A stretch of 10,011 nucleotides of DNA from Oscillospiraceae bacterium (lineage in GTDB: Bacteria; Bacillota; Clostridia; Oscillospirales; Ruminococcaceae), in the NCBI GenBank assembly GCA_017472375.1, contig JAFUQL010000017.1, positions 1 through 10,011 of the forward strand, written 5' to 3'. Both the position numbers and the translations under genes were made by a program. Below, piece by piece: positions 1 to 5,308 of the stretch. How positions within the stretch are numbered: position 1 is the first letter of the stretch; each line of letters opens with the position of its first letter. The notes under the pieces are model-generated. The model ran no database searches. It was not told the origin of the DNA and saw only the letters and a program-made list of their open reading frames with translations.

Positions 1-51
1 AAACACACCGAGAACGATGTAGACGATGCCGGTGATGGTGTCGGAATTCAC
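1..51 (-). CDS. 5' end of an unidentified gene, probably a membrane protein (cut by window edge)
   Basis: Only the first 17 codons are in the window. On the minus strand a GTG codon at 51-49 follows a perfect AGGAGG (65-60) with 8-nt spacing. The reading MNSDTITGIVYIVLGVF turns hydrophobic from about residue 6, which suggests an early membrane segment or a signal-anchor. An ATG at 73-71 lies in another frame and upstream of the ribosome binding site, so GTG is the better start. A minus-strand extended -10 promoter sits at 119-129, which gives a leader of about 60 nt. The product cannot be identified from so short a stretch. Confidence 0.6.
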   Translation of the reverse strand, partial: MNSDTITGIVYIVLGVF

Positions 52-118
52 GGAATACTCCTCCTGTGGCCATGGGTGAAGAAATGTACGGCCAAAAACA
101 GCCGGACATATTTCGTAT

Positions 119-129
119 AGTATACCATA
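119..129 (-). promoter_or_regulatory. extended -10 promoter for the leftward gene at 51
   Basis: The minus strand reads TATGG followed by TATACT (-10 at 124-119). TG one base upstream of the hexamer makes this an extended -10 element. No good -35 box is seen at 16-18 bp, which is typical of extended -10 promoters. Transcription would start near 112, about 60 nt before the GTG start. Confidence 0.55.
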
Positions 130-171
130 AAAACGCAGTTTTGAATAGAAAAAACGAAGCTTCGGCGTTCC

Positions 172-230
172 TGCGCCAAATTTTGAGTACGATATGAAAA
201 AACTGTCCATTTCGCCAAATCTTTGCGCCA
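172..230. repeat. short repeated CGCCAAAT words in the divergent intergenic region
   Basis: The stretch 52-338 has no gene. Between its two divergent promoters CGCCAAAT occurs twice in direct orientation (174-181 and 213-220), and TTTGCGCCA (222-230) is nearly the reverse complement of TGCGCCAAA (172-180). The repeats could form an operator, but they are short and could be chance. The rest of the region is AT-richer than the genes and shows nothing beyond the promoters. Confidence 0.25.
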
Positions 231-264
231 TCTTCACAGGTTTTTAACGAAAACCCCGCCCGCG

Positions 265-275
265 TATGGTATACT
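265..275 (+). promoter_or_regulatory. extended -10 promoter for the CBS-domain gene
   Basis: TATGG then TATACT (-10 at 270-275) carries the TRTG extension. No convincing -35 lies at 16-18 bp upstream. The start would be near 282, leaving a leader of about 57 nt before the GTG at 339. The 26 bp at 263-288 match 873-898 at 23 positions, so the similarity to the next promoter runs past the -10 into the transcribed region. Confidence 0.6.
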
Positions 276-338
276 AAAACCATAGAAAAACCGTGCGCAG
301 CGAGCTTTTTTGCGCGCGGGCATCTGGAGGCGACATAA

Positions 339-782
339 GTGAATCTGCTGTTTTTCCTGACCCCCAAACAGGACGTGGCATTCATCTACGAGGACCATAC
401 CCTGCGGCAGACGCTGGAAAAGATGGACCACCACGGCTACGCATCCATCCCGGTGCTCCGGCGGGACGGCACCTATGTGGGCACCATCACCGAGGGCGAC
501 CTGCTGTGGTACATCAAACAGAACACCGACCTCTCGCTGGAGGCCGCCGAGGACGTGCCGGTGGCCGGCATCCCCCGCCGCAAAAACTACCGCGCCGTGA
601 CAGTGACCACCGGTATGGAGGGACTGGTGGCTGCGGCCATCGACCAGAACTATGTGCCGGTGGTGGACGACCGCAAGAGCTTCATCGGGCTGATCCGCCG
701 CAAGGACATCGTGCAGTACTTCTACGACAAGAGCCGCGCCGCCGACGGCCGCCGCCCCGAGCGAAAGCTGGAGGCCTTCTGA
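339..782 (+). CDS. small protein made of a CBS-domain pair
   Basis: This is a 147-residue cytoplasmic protein consisting almost only of two CBS domains, about residues 10-60 and 80-130. The first has the typical core GYASIPVLRRDGTYVGTITEGDL. The second has the pattern YVPVVDDRKSFIGLIRRKDIV. CBS pairs (Bateman modules) bind adenine nucleotides, and stand-alone ones usually act as sensors for a partner. B. subtilis DarB and Listeria CbpB, which bind c-di-AMP, are of similar size and layout, but orthology cannot be shown here. The GTG start at 339 is chosen because GGAGG (326-330) lies 8 nt upstream. No enzyme or transport domain is fused. The gene is monocistronic: it has its own promoter at 265-275 and a strong terminator at 805-833. 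The C-terminal tail (about 132-147) is basic and probably disordered. The family is fairly sure; the ligand and partner are unknown. Confidence 0.9.
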   Translation: MNLLFFLTPKQDVAFIYEDHTLRQTLEKMDHHGYASIPVLRRDGTYVGTITEGDLLWYIKQNTDLSLEAAEDVPVAGIPRRKNYRAVTVTTGMEGLVAAAIDQNYVPVVDDRKSFIGLIRRKDIVQYFYDKSRAADGRRPERKLEAF

Positions 783-804
783 AGCCGGCTTACATAAAGC
801 GCCG

Positions 805-846
805 CATCCCCCGCTGCGAGGCAGCGGGGGATGTTTTGCGTTTTGT
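805..846 (+). terminator. intrinsic terminator of the CBS-domain gene
   Basis: CATCCCCCGCTGC (805-817) pairs perfectly with GCAGCGGGGGATG (821-833): 13 bp around a 3-nt GAG loop, followed by a broken T-tract (TTTTGCGTTTTGT). It lies 22 nt after the stop codon. The stem base CATCCCC...GGGGATG is shared with the terminator at 5256-5290. Confidence 0.9.
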
Positions 847-874
847 ATAAAAGTACCGTTTATAGGATTTAACG

Positions 875-885
875 TATGATATACT
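875..885 (+). promoter_or_regulatory. extended -10 promoter for the 38-residue protein
   Basis: TATGA then TATACT (-10 at 880-885) forms an extended -10 element with only a weak -35 candidate. The start would be near 892. The predicted leader, about 74 nt, holds a GGGGG/CCCCC hairpin (899-903 with 909-913) and a small GGCC-TGA-GGCC hairpin near 931-941. Neither has a T-tract, so they are not terminators. Confidence 0.55.
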
Positions 886-965
886 CAAACCATCGAAAGG
901 GGGAACGGCCCCCAAAAAACAGCGGCCCGGCGGCCTGAGGCCCCGGCGGGAAAGGAGCGGCAGCT

Positions 966-1082
966 ATGATGGAGCATATCATCCGGCAGGTAGGCGGACA
1001 TGTGGAGGTGTACACGGCGGAGGGCGTGTTCCTCTTTTCGGCCGACAACACCCGCGAGGCCATGGAGGAGCTGGCGGGCTGA
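966..1082 (+). CDS. 38-residue conserved-looking small protein of unknown function
   Basis: The reading frame starts with ATGATG at 966 and ends TGA at 1080-1082. It reads MMEHIIRQVGGHVEVY, then TAEGVFLFSADNTREA, then MEELAG. AAAGGAG (951-957) lies 8 nt before the first ATG, and an extended -10 promoter lies at 875-885. This is a full expression unit for one tiny protein. The peptide has no signal or membrane segment and no cysteines. An alternating beta-like stretch (HVEVYTAEGVFLFSA) leads into an acidic helix (REAMEELAG), so it looks like a compact folded piece, not a random frame. I do not recognise a named family. It may be a ribosome- or partner-bound microprotein, but nothing here shows which. 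A leftward frame through 869-1159 is a weaker alternative with no ribosome binding site. Confidence 0.65.
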   Translation: MMEHIIRQVGGHVEVYTAEGVFLFSADNTREAMEELAG

Positions 1083-1214
1083 AAAAATGCCCCTGCGGGG
1101 GGCGAACTCCCTGACATTCGGCGGTGCGTGTGGAAGTCCCAAAAAGCGGGAGCCTTCAAATTTTATCGACCATTCGCAGAGCTCTTTCGATGGAATGCGT
1201 CAGAGGAAAAAAGA

Positions 1215-1243
1215 TTGCGAAAATCGACCGGGCATGGTAAACT
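1215..1243 (+). promoter_or_regulatory. sigma-70-type promoter of the yerC-like gene
   Basis: TTGCGA (-35, 1215-1220), a 17-bp spacer ending in TGG, then TAAACT (-10, 1238-1243). The start would be near 1250, giving a GC-rich leader of about 100 nt with a 6-bp CCCGGC/GCCGGG hairpin (1278-1283 with 1290-1295). The stretch 1083-1214 before it shows nothing else convincing. Confidence 0.65.
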
Positions 1244-1349
1244 ATAACATATGGATGTACGAGGGAGCGGCCGCAGGCCCGGCGCATCGGCCGGGGCGGG
1301 CCGTGCAGACGCCCGCGCGCCGCTCACAAACTCAAGGGAGGATAATCGA

Positions 1350-1643
1350 ATGGCACCGAACACCGTGCACCGTCAGGCAGATGCCCTCTACGAGAGCATT
1401 CTGGCGCTGACCACGCTTGAGGACTGCAAGCAGTTCTTCCACGACCTGTGCTCCCCCTCGGAGCTGCGCGCCATGGAGCAGCGCTTCGAGGTGGCCTGCC
1501 TGCTGCAGGCCGGCACCAGCTACATGGAGATCCTGGAAAAGACCGGCGCGAGCAGCGCCACCGTCAGCCGGGTGAACCGTGCGCTGCAGTACGGTCAGGG
1601 CGCTCTGCAGAGCATGGTCCAGCGCAGGGCGGAAGAGGAATGA
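1350..1643 (+). CDS. yerC: YerC/YecD-family TrpR-like DNA-binding regulator
   Basis: This 97-residue protein belongs to the TrpR-related YerC/YecD family, whose members are all-helical and about 100 residues long. The family signature is plain: ALTTLEDCKQFFHDLCSPSEL near residues 19-39, AMEQRFEVACLLQAGTSYMEI at 41-61, and a recognition-helix stretch GASSATVSRVNRAL at 66-79. By homology it is a cytoplasmic DNA-binding protein. The operator and any co-ligand are not known from this sequence. The ATG at 1350 is chosen because AAGGGAGG (1334-1341) lies 8 nt upstream and the protein then begins where family members begin. The frame stays open for 33 more codons to an ATG at 1251, but that stretch is Gly/Arg/Ala-rich and has no ribosome binding site. 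The gene has its own promoter and ends at a strong terminator, so it is monocistronic. Confidence 0.92.
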   Translation: MAPNTVHRQADALYESILALTTLEDCKQFFHDLCSPSELRAMEQRFEVACLLQAGTSYMEILEKTGASSATVSRVNRALQYGQGALQSMVQRRAEEE

Positions 1644-1662
1644 GCCGCTGACCTTCTGAAAC

Positions 1663-1699
1663 AAAAAGGCCGCACACCGTTGAGGTGTGCGGCCTTTTT
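1663..1699. terminator. bidirectional terminator between the yerC-like gene and the PAP2 gene
   Basis: A 16-bp perfect stem, AAAAAGGCCGCACACC (1663-1678) with GGTGTGCGGCCTTTTT (1684-1699), encloses a 5-nt loop. A-tract and T-tract flanks make it work in both directions: 20 nt after the yerC-like stop on the plus strand and 15 nt after the PAP2 stop on the minus strand. Confidence 0.93.
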
Positions 1700-1713
1700 T
1701 GTTTTGCAGGGGG

Positions 1714-2220
1714 TCAAAGCAGGGCGTAGAGTACCTCGCCCAGCACAAGGCCGAAGGCGAAGCCGGCGCCCACATCCTTCACGAAGTGGACCCCGCCCAG
1801 CACCCGGATGACCATGATGCACAGGGTGACCAGCAGCAGGGCGGTGCCGGCCATGGGCAGGCTGTGAAAGAAGGCGGTGGTGATGACCGAGGCCGCCATC
1901 ACATGGCGGCTGGGGAAGCTCTCGCCCCGCTTTTCCTTCTTCAGCAGCGGCGGGATGCCGTGGACGGCCACCGGGCGGGGGCGGTCCAGCCGGCTGCGCA
2001 GCAGGCTGCCCGCCACGAACACCGCAGCGGGGATCAGCACCGCCCGCAGCAGCGCCCCGAAGCCGTACACCTGGCTCTGCCAGAGCAGCGCCGCCAGCAG
2101 CAGCCCGTAGGCCACATACACAAAGGCGGTGGTGAGCCGGTCGGCAGCACGCAGGGCGCGCAGGGCGGCCGGCCGGGCGGTGAACCAGTCGTGCACCCGG
2201 CGGTAACGCGCGGCGGTCAC
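1714..2220 (-). CDS. PAP2-family membrane phosphatase
   Basis: This 168-residue membrane protein carries all three PAP2 phosphatase motifs: R75-x6-R82-P83, the P103-S104-R105-H106 box (PSGH in most relatives), and R139-x5-H145-x3-D149. H106 is the expected phosphohistidine nucleophile and H145 with D149 the proton relay. About four or five hydrophobic segments are seen (roughly 30-48, 55-75, 107-140 and 148-167), with the catalytic motifs facing the outside by homology. Such enzymes dephosphorylate lipid phosphates such as undecaprenyl pyrophosphate or phosphatidylglycerol phosphate; the substrate cannot be told from sequence. The start is a GTG at 2220, only 3 nt after the TGA of the HD-domain gene, so translation is probably coupled. 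A weak AAGGG lies within the end of the upstream gene. It is the last gene of the leftward cluster and ends at the terminator 1663-1699. Confidence 0.85.
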   Translation of the reverse strand: MTAARYRRVHDWFTARPAALRALRAADRLTTAFVYVAYGLLLAALLWQSQVYGFGALLRAVLIPAAVFVAGSLLRSRLDRPRPVAVHGIPPLLKKEKRGESFPSRHVMAASVITTAFFHSLPMAGTALLLVTLCIMVIRVLGGVHFVKDVGAGFAFGLVLGEVLYALL

Positions 2221-2223
2221 GGC

Positions 2224-2793
2224 TCAGCCCTTGGGGCCCAGGCCCAGCTCGTCCATGTGGGCCTGCATCCCCTCGATGCACAGGGCGATCACGGCGGTCA
2301 GCTCCATGCCCAGCAGGTCGCAGCCCTTCTGGATGAGGGGGCGGTCGATCTTGGCGGCGAACTTCTTATCCTTGAACTTCTTCTTCACGCTGGAGGGCTC
2401 CAGGTCGCTCAGGCCGCCGGGGCGCATCCGGGCGGTGGCGGCGATCAGGCCGGTGAGCTCGTCCACGGTGAACAGGCTCTTCTCCAGCTCGGTCACCGGC
2501 TCCACCTCGGTGCAGTGGGTCCAGCCGTGGGCCAGAATGGCGCGGATGGCCTCCTCGTTCACGCCGGCGGCGCGCAGGGGCTCCTCGGTGTGCTTCAGGT
2601 GCTCGTCGGGGTACTGCTCGTAGTCGTAGTCGTGCAGGAAGCCGATGGCCTCCCAGTACTCCTGGTCGGCGCCGAAGTGGCGGGCCATGGCGCCCATGGC
2701 GGCGGACACGCCGATGGCGTGCTCGAACAGATGGGGCTCGGTGGTGGTGGTTTGCAGCAGGGTCTTGGCCTGCTCAAGGGTAAGCTGAGACAT
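2224..2793 (-). CDS. HD-domain (HDIG-type) phosphohydrolase
   Basis: This 189-residue cytoplasmic protein has an HD metal-dependent hydrolase fold. Visible ligand candidates are H25 (LFEHAIGV), H54-D55 (GFLHDYDYEQYP), H89 (ILAHGWTHC) and D111 (FTVDELTGLI), the usual H...HD...H...D order. The C-terminal part is basic around SSVKKKFKDKKFAAKI (near 134-149) and ends with a helical stretch. Members act on nucleotides or other phosphate esters; the substrate is unknown. The ATG at 2793 has AAGGAG (2808-2803) 9 nt upstream. It is followed after 3 nt by the PAP2 gene and preceded by the folate-transporter gene 63 nt upstream, with no terminator between, so the three are probably one transcript. A 10-bp tandem repeat (2817-2836) lies just before its ribosome binding site. 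Confidence 0.85.
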   Translation of the reverse strand: MSQLTLEQAKTLLQTTTTEPHLFEHAIGVSAAMGAMARHFGADQEYWEAIGFLHDYDYEQYPDEHLKHTEEPLRAAGVNEEAIRAILAHGWTHCTEVEPVTELEKSLFTVDELTGLIAATARMRPGGLSDLEPSSVKKKFKDKKFAAKIDRPLIQKGCDLLGMELTAVIALCIEGMQAHMDELGLGPKG

Positions 2794-2816
2794 AGCGGGT
2801 CGCTCCTTTTATCTTA

Positions 2817-2836
2817 AAGTTTGGACAAGGTTGGAC
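2817..2836. repeat. 10-bp tandem direct repeat upstream of the HD-domain gene
   Basis: AAGTTTGGAC (2817-2826) is followed directly by AAGGTTGGAC (2827-2836), 9 of 10 identical, with a degenerate third copy after it. The period is one helical turn. It lies 8 bp or more from the ribosome binding site in the 63-nt gap between the ECF and HD genes. It may be an operator or chance. Confidence 0.4.
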
Positions 2837-2856
2837 GAACGTTGAAAAACAGGGGC

Positions 2857-3474
2857 TCACAGCCAGCGGATGTCGGTCTGCACCGGGCGGGGCACAAGGC
2901 CGCTGCGCCCCAGCACCGGCAGCATCAGGCGCAGCACCATCAGGGTGAGCAGCACCTCCACCGGCAGAAGCAGGGTGTTCTTTACAAGGCCGCTGGTCAG
3001 GTAGTACAGGTAGCCCTTGCCGTAGAGCATGGCCTTCCACAGGCTGCCCAGCGCCACATTGACGCCGAAGTTGATGACCAGCCGCAGCAGCACCAGCCGC
3101 AGGACGCTCAGCCGCTGCCGGTACAGGAACAGCCCGTACACAAGGCCCGACAGGATGGCGCTGAGCAGAAAGCCGGGGAAGTAAGGCTCGCCGTAGGCGG
3201 CCAGCAGAAAGCCCACCACATCGATGATGCCGCCCACCATCATGGCCGTGATGGGCCCATACACATAGGCCCCCACCGACACGGCGATGAAGCTGAAGTA
3301 GATCTTCAGGGTGGGGCCCATCAGGTAGATGGGGAACAGCTCCAGCACCACTGCCATGGCGGCGGCGAGGCCGCCCAGTGCCAGCGTGCGCACCTGCCTG
3401 AGCTGGGCGTTGGCGCTGTGCCAGTAGGCGGCGGAAAGGGGGCTGAGGGTGTGGGGCGAAGTTTCCTTATGCAT
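2857..3474 (-). CDS. folT: folate-family ECF transporter S component
   Basis: This 205-residue integral membrane protein is the substrate-binding (S) subunit of an energy-coupling-factor vitamin transporter. Family features: ALGGLAAAMAVVLELFPIYL in the first membrane helix, LKIYFSFIAVSVGAYVYGPI (56-75), GGIIDVVGFLL (81-91), EPYFPGFLLSAILSGLVYG (96-114) and GLVKNTLLLPVEVLL (162-176). These fit the folate (FolT) group, with about six membrane helices and a 25-residue N-terminal tail. The S component captures the vitamin and relies on a shared EcfA-EcfA'-EcfT module, which is not in this window. The ATG at 3474 has an ideal AAAAGGAGGT (3491-3482) upstream. The tetrahydrofolate riboswitch at 3585-3685 in its leader independently supports folate as substrate. 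The HD and PAP2 genes follow on the same strand. Family assignment is firm; the exact folate vitamer is inferred. Confidence 0.88.
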   Translation of the reverse strand: MHKETSPHTLSPLSAAYWHSANAQLRQVRTLALGGLAAAMAVVLELFPIYLMGPTLKIYFSFIAVSVGAYVYGPITAMMVGGIIDVVGFLLAAYGEPYFPGFLLSAILSGLVYGLFLYRQRLSVLRLVLLRLVINFGVNVALGSLWKAMLYGKGYLYYLTSGLVKNTLLLPVEVLLTLMVLRLMLPVLGRSGLVPRPVQTDIRWL

Positions 3475-3482
3475 AAAAAAGA

Positions 3483-3519
3483 CCTCCTTTTATGCGTCAG
3501 GCAACTGCACAAAAGGAAG
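3483..3519 (-). promoter_or_regulatory. Shine-Dalgarno-sequestering hairpin of folT (riboswitch expression platform)
   Basis: On the minus strand CTTCCTTTTGTGC (3519-3507) pairs with GCATAAAAGGAGG (3495-3483) over 13 bp, including two G-T wobbles, with an 11-nt loop. The 3' arm contains the whole AGGAGG of folT, so the closed hairpin hides the ribosome binding site. There is no terminator hairpin in the leader, so control is probably translational. Confidence 0.75.
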
Positions 3520-3584
3520 CAGGAAAACAGGCCGTACCCCGCGCAGGCGCGCACAGGCAGGGCCCCTCTGCACGCCTCCATGCA

Positions 3585-3685
3585 GCAGCGGGATGCAGGC
3601 CGCGCACCGCAAGGGGGGATCCCCTTTTCGTCCGCCCCACAACTCCCCGTTGGGGCGGCACTTCACGCGCACGGCCTTACTCTGC
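3585..3685 (-). promoter_or_regulatory. tetrahydrofolate (THF, class I) riboswitch aptamer
   Basis: The minus-strand RNA has the THF-I layout. P1: GCAG (3685-3682) with CTGC (3588-3585), followed by the conserved AGAGTA. P2: GGCCGTGC (3676-3669) with GCGCGGCC (3605-3598). The internal-loop block GTGAAGTG spans 3666-3659. P3: CCGCCCC (3658-3652) with GGGGCGG (3638-3632). The block GACGAA spans 3632-3627. P4: AAGGGG (3626-3621) with CCCCTT (3616-3611). The block GCGGTG spans 3610-3605, and the joining strand TGCATCC spans 3597-3591. Loop L3 holds GGGA (3647-3644), which can form the known pseudoknot with TCCC (3593-3590). The class binds reduced folates and usually controls folate uptake or synthesis genes; the gene behind it is a folate-type transporter. 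Recognition is from memory of the consensus, not from a covariance model search. Confidence 0.87.
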
Positions 3686-3695
3686 GAACAACATC

Positions 3696-3723
3696 ATTAT
3701 ACCGCGTTCGTGCGCTTTTGCAA
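3696..3723 (-). promoter_or_regulatory. promoter of the folT riboswitch transcript
   Basis: Minus strand: TTGCAA (-35, 3723-3718), 16-bp spacer, then a perfect TATAAT (-10, 3701-3696). Transcription would start near 3689, just before the aptamer begins at 3685, leaving a leader of about 215 nt before folT. Confidence 0.8.
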
Positions 3724-3749
3724 GCAGAAGTGCGCCCCGGCCCGACCGC

Positions 3750-3778
3750 TTGCGCTGCCCGCCGCCGGGTGCTATGAT
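3750..3778 (+). promoter_or_regulatory. promoter of the small membrane protein / ADP-ribosylglycohydrolase unit
   Basis: TTGCGC (-35, 3750-3755), 17-bp spacer ending in the TGC extension, then TATGAT (-10, 3773-3778). The start would be near 3785, about 38 nt before the ATG at 3823. It is divergent from, and adjacent to, the riboswitch promoter, so 3475-3822 is fully accounted for by regulatory elements. Confidence 0.7.
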
Positions 3779-3822
3779 TAGAGCAGACAGGATCCATTCC
3801 CCAAAAAGGAGAGTTTTGAACC

Positions 3823-4242
3823 ATGCTGAATGAAAAATATAAGATCCCCCGCGGTATGTACGTCGTGTTTGCGAGCATCTTGCTGGTGTGGGCGTTCCTC
3901 ATCCCCAAGGCGCTGGAAAAGCGCGCCTGCGACCAATTTGCCCAGCCCCTGTTTGACCACGCCCTGCCCGCCGGGGCGGAGCTGGTGCAGCAGTCCAATG
4001 TGGTGGACGACGATGGAGGCTTCACCGCGGCGCTGATCCTGGGGGCGGATGCGGACGAGGAGACGCTGCGGGCGTTCTACGGCGACACGGATTATGCCCC
4101 CGGCCGGGACGACTACACCGAGCCCACCCTGACCGTGGCCCCGCTGGACGAGGCCAGCCTGGACGCGCTGGAGCAGGGGGGCAAGCGCAAGGCCGGGGTG
4201 GACTACTGGTTCGTGTACATCTACAGCGCGCCGCAGAGCTGA
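3823..4242 (+). CDS. small membrane-anchored protein of unknown function
   Basis: The 139-residue protein has a basic N-terminus (NEKYKIPR), one hydrophobic segment at about residues 12-29 (MYVVFASILLVWAFLIP), then a soluble acidic domain of about 105 residues. The layout suggests a single-pass anchor or uncleaved signal with an outside domain. No lipobox cysteine is seen. The soluble part begins with a Pro/Gly turn (LPAGAELVQQSNVV), then GGFTAALILGADADEETLRAFYG, and ends in a beta-like stretch DYWFVYIYSA; this looks like a small alpha/beta fold. I do not recognise a named family. The ATG at 3823 follows AAGGAG (3806-3811) by 11 nt. The ADP-ribosylglycohydrolase starts 54 nt downstream with no terminator between, so the two are probably co-transcribed. 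No catalytic motif is evident. Confidence 0.8.
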   Translation: MLNEKYKIPRGMYVVFASILLVWAFLIPKALEKRACDQFAQPLFDHALPAGAELVQQSNVVDDDGGFTAALILGADADEETLRAFYGDTDYAPGRDDYTEPTLTVAPLDEASLDALEQGGKRKAGVDYWFVYIYSAPQS

Positions 4243-4296
4243 CTTTAACCCCGCCGGTGCGATTGTCAGTGCACACAGAAAAAAGGAGTGAACGCC

Positions 4297-5235
4297 ATGC
4301 TGGGATGCATCATCGGCGACATCGCCGGTTCCACCTGTGAGTTCGACGAGTTCAAGAGCAAGGAATTCCCGCTGTTCTTTGAGGGCAGCGACTACACCGA
4401 CGACACCATTATGACCCTCGCCGTGGCCAGCGCCCTCATCAAAGGCCGCGAGGTGCCCCAGCGCCCCCTGCGGGAGCTGATGGTGGAGGAGATGCGGCGG
4501 CTGGGCCGCAAGTACCCCTACCCCATGGGCGCCTACGGGGCCCGCTTCAGCGGCTGGCTGCGCCGGGACGACCCCGCGCCCTACTACAGCTGCGGCAACG
4601 GCAGCGCCATGCGGGCGGCTCCCTGTGGCTTCATGGCGGTGACCCTGCCCGAGGCCATCGCGCTGGCCCGGGTCAGCGCTGAGGTCACCCACGACCACCC
4701 TGAGGGCATCAAGGGCGCCGAGGCCACCGCCGCCTGTGTGTTCCTGGCCCGCAGCGGATACACCCGGGAGGACATCCGGGACTTTGTGCGGGAGAACTAC
4801 TACCCTCTGGACAAGACGCTGGACGAGATCCGCCCGGGCTACGGCTTCCGGGACACCTGCCAGGAGACGGTGCCCCAGGCCATCCAGGCGTTTCTGGAGT
4901 CCGAGAGCTTTGAGGACGCCATCCGCAACGGCATCAGCCTGGGCGGCGATGCGGACACGCTGACCTGCATCACCGGCGGCATCGCGGAGGCCTACTACGT
5001 CCGCGGCCGGGGCTGCGACGTCCCGTGGATGGGCCCTGTGCGGTTCGCGAAGCGCACCGACGGCACCCGGGAGGACCCCCGCCTGGCACTGCTGCCCGAG
5101 GGCGTTCTGGAGCAGGTGCGCGCCCTGCTGCCCGAGGACCTGACCAACATCGCCGATCGGTTCGCGGAGGCGGCGGCCGGCCGGGAGGGCGCTTACGACC
5201 GCATCGGCATGGTGCGCCCCTACATCCTGGACTGA
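4297..5235 (+). CDS. ADP-ribosylglycohydrolase (DraG-like) family protein
   Basis: This 312-residue protein is a DraG/ARH-type hydrolase, which removes ADP-ribose from proteins or small molecules using two Mg ions. Motifs: GCIIGDIAGS near the N-terminus (G7-D8), the metal-binding T34-D35-D36 in DYTDDTIMTLAVA, and G216-G217-D218-A219-D220-T221 with the following TCITGGIAEAYY. All expected acidic metal ligands appear intact, so the enzyme should be active. About 40 residues extend past the core and end in GAYDRIGMVRPYILD. The ATG at 4297 is chosen because AAAAGGAG (4281-4288) lies 8 nt upstream and the family begins with this MLG-x-IIGD; an in-frame GTG at 4288 overlaps the ribosome binding site. 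The gene follows the small membrane protein. No ADP-ribosyltransferase or macrodomain partner is in view, so the substrate is unknown. It ends before the terminator 5256-5290. Confidence 0.9.
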   Translation: MLGCIIGDIAGSTCEFDEFKSKEFPLFFEGSDYTDDTIMTLAVASALIKGREVPQRPLRELMVEEMRRLGRKYPYPMGAYGARFSGWLRRDDPAPYYSCGNGSAMRAAPCGFMAVTLPEAIALARVSAEVTHDHPEGIKGAEATAACVFLARSGYTREDIRDFVRENYYPLDKTLDEIRPGYGFRDTCQETVPQAIQAFLESESFEDAIRNGISLGGDADTLTCITGGIAEAYYVRGRGCDVPWMGPVRFAKRTDGTREDPRLALLPEGVLEQVRALLPEDLTNIADRFAEAAAGREGAYDRIGMVRPYILD

Positions 5236-5255
5236 GCGCATAAACCACAAAAAAG

Positions 5256-5303
5256 CATCCCCGCTGCCGGAACGCCCGGCGGCGGGGATGTTCTTTTTAT
5301 TTA
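5256..5303. terminator. bidirectional terminator between the ADP-ribosylglycohydrolase and M3 peptidase genes
   Basis: A 15-bp stem with one G-T pair runs 5256-5270 against 5276-5290 (CATCCCCGC at the base pairs with GCGGGGATG), loop AACGC. TTCTTTTTATTTAT follows on the plus side, and an A-run (5250-5254) gives a U-tract on the minus side. It lies about 20 nt from both stop codons. Confidence 0.93.
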
Positions 5304-5308
5304 TGGGA

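Noticed and set aside
1088..1102. GC-rich inverted repeat after the 38-residue gene as its terminator
   Set aside because: The stem is only about 4-5 bp and the A-run lies upstream, so at best it would be a weak minus-strand signal with no gene to end there.
869..1159. A 96-codon minus-strand open frame over the 38-residue gene
   Set aside because: It has no ribosome binding site, and its composition (Pro/Ser/Ala-rich) is that of antisense GC-rich DNA. The plus-strand frame has promoter and ribosome binding site.
1687..2817. A 376-codon plus-strand open frame opposite the PAP2 and HD genes
   Set aside because: It starts inside the terminator, is rich in Gly/His/Gln, and opposes two genes with complete catalytic motifs.
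4288..4296. GTG at 4288 as start of the ADP-ribosylglycohydrolase
   Set aside because: The codon overlaps the Shine-Dalgarno itself. The ATG at 4297 has correct spacing and matches the family N-terminus.
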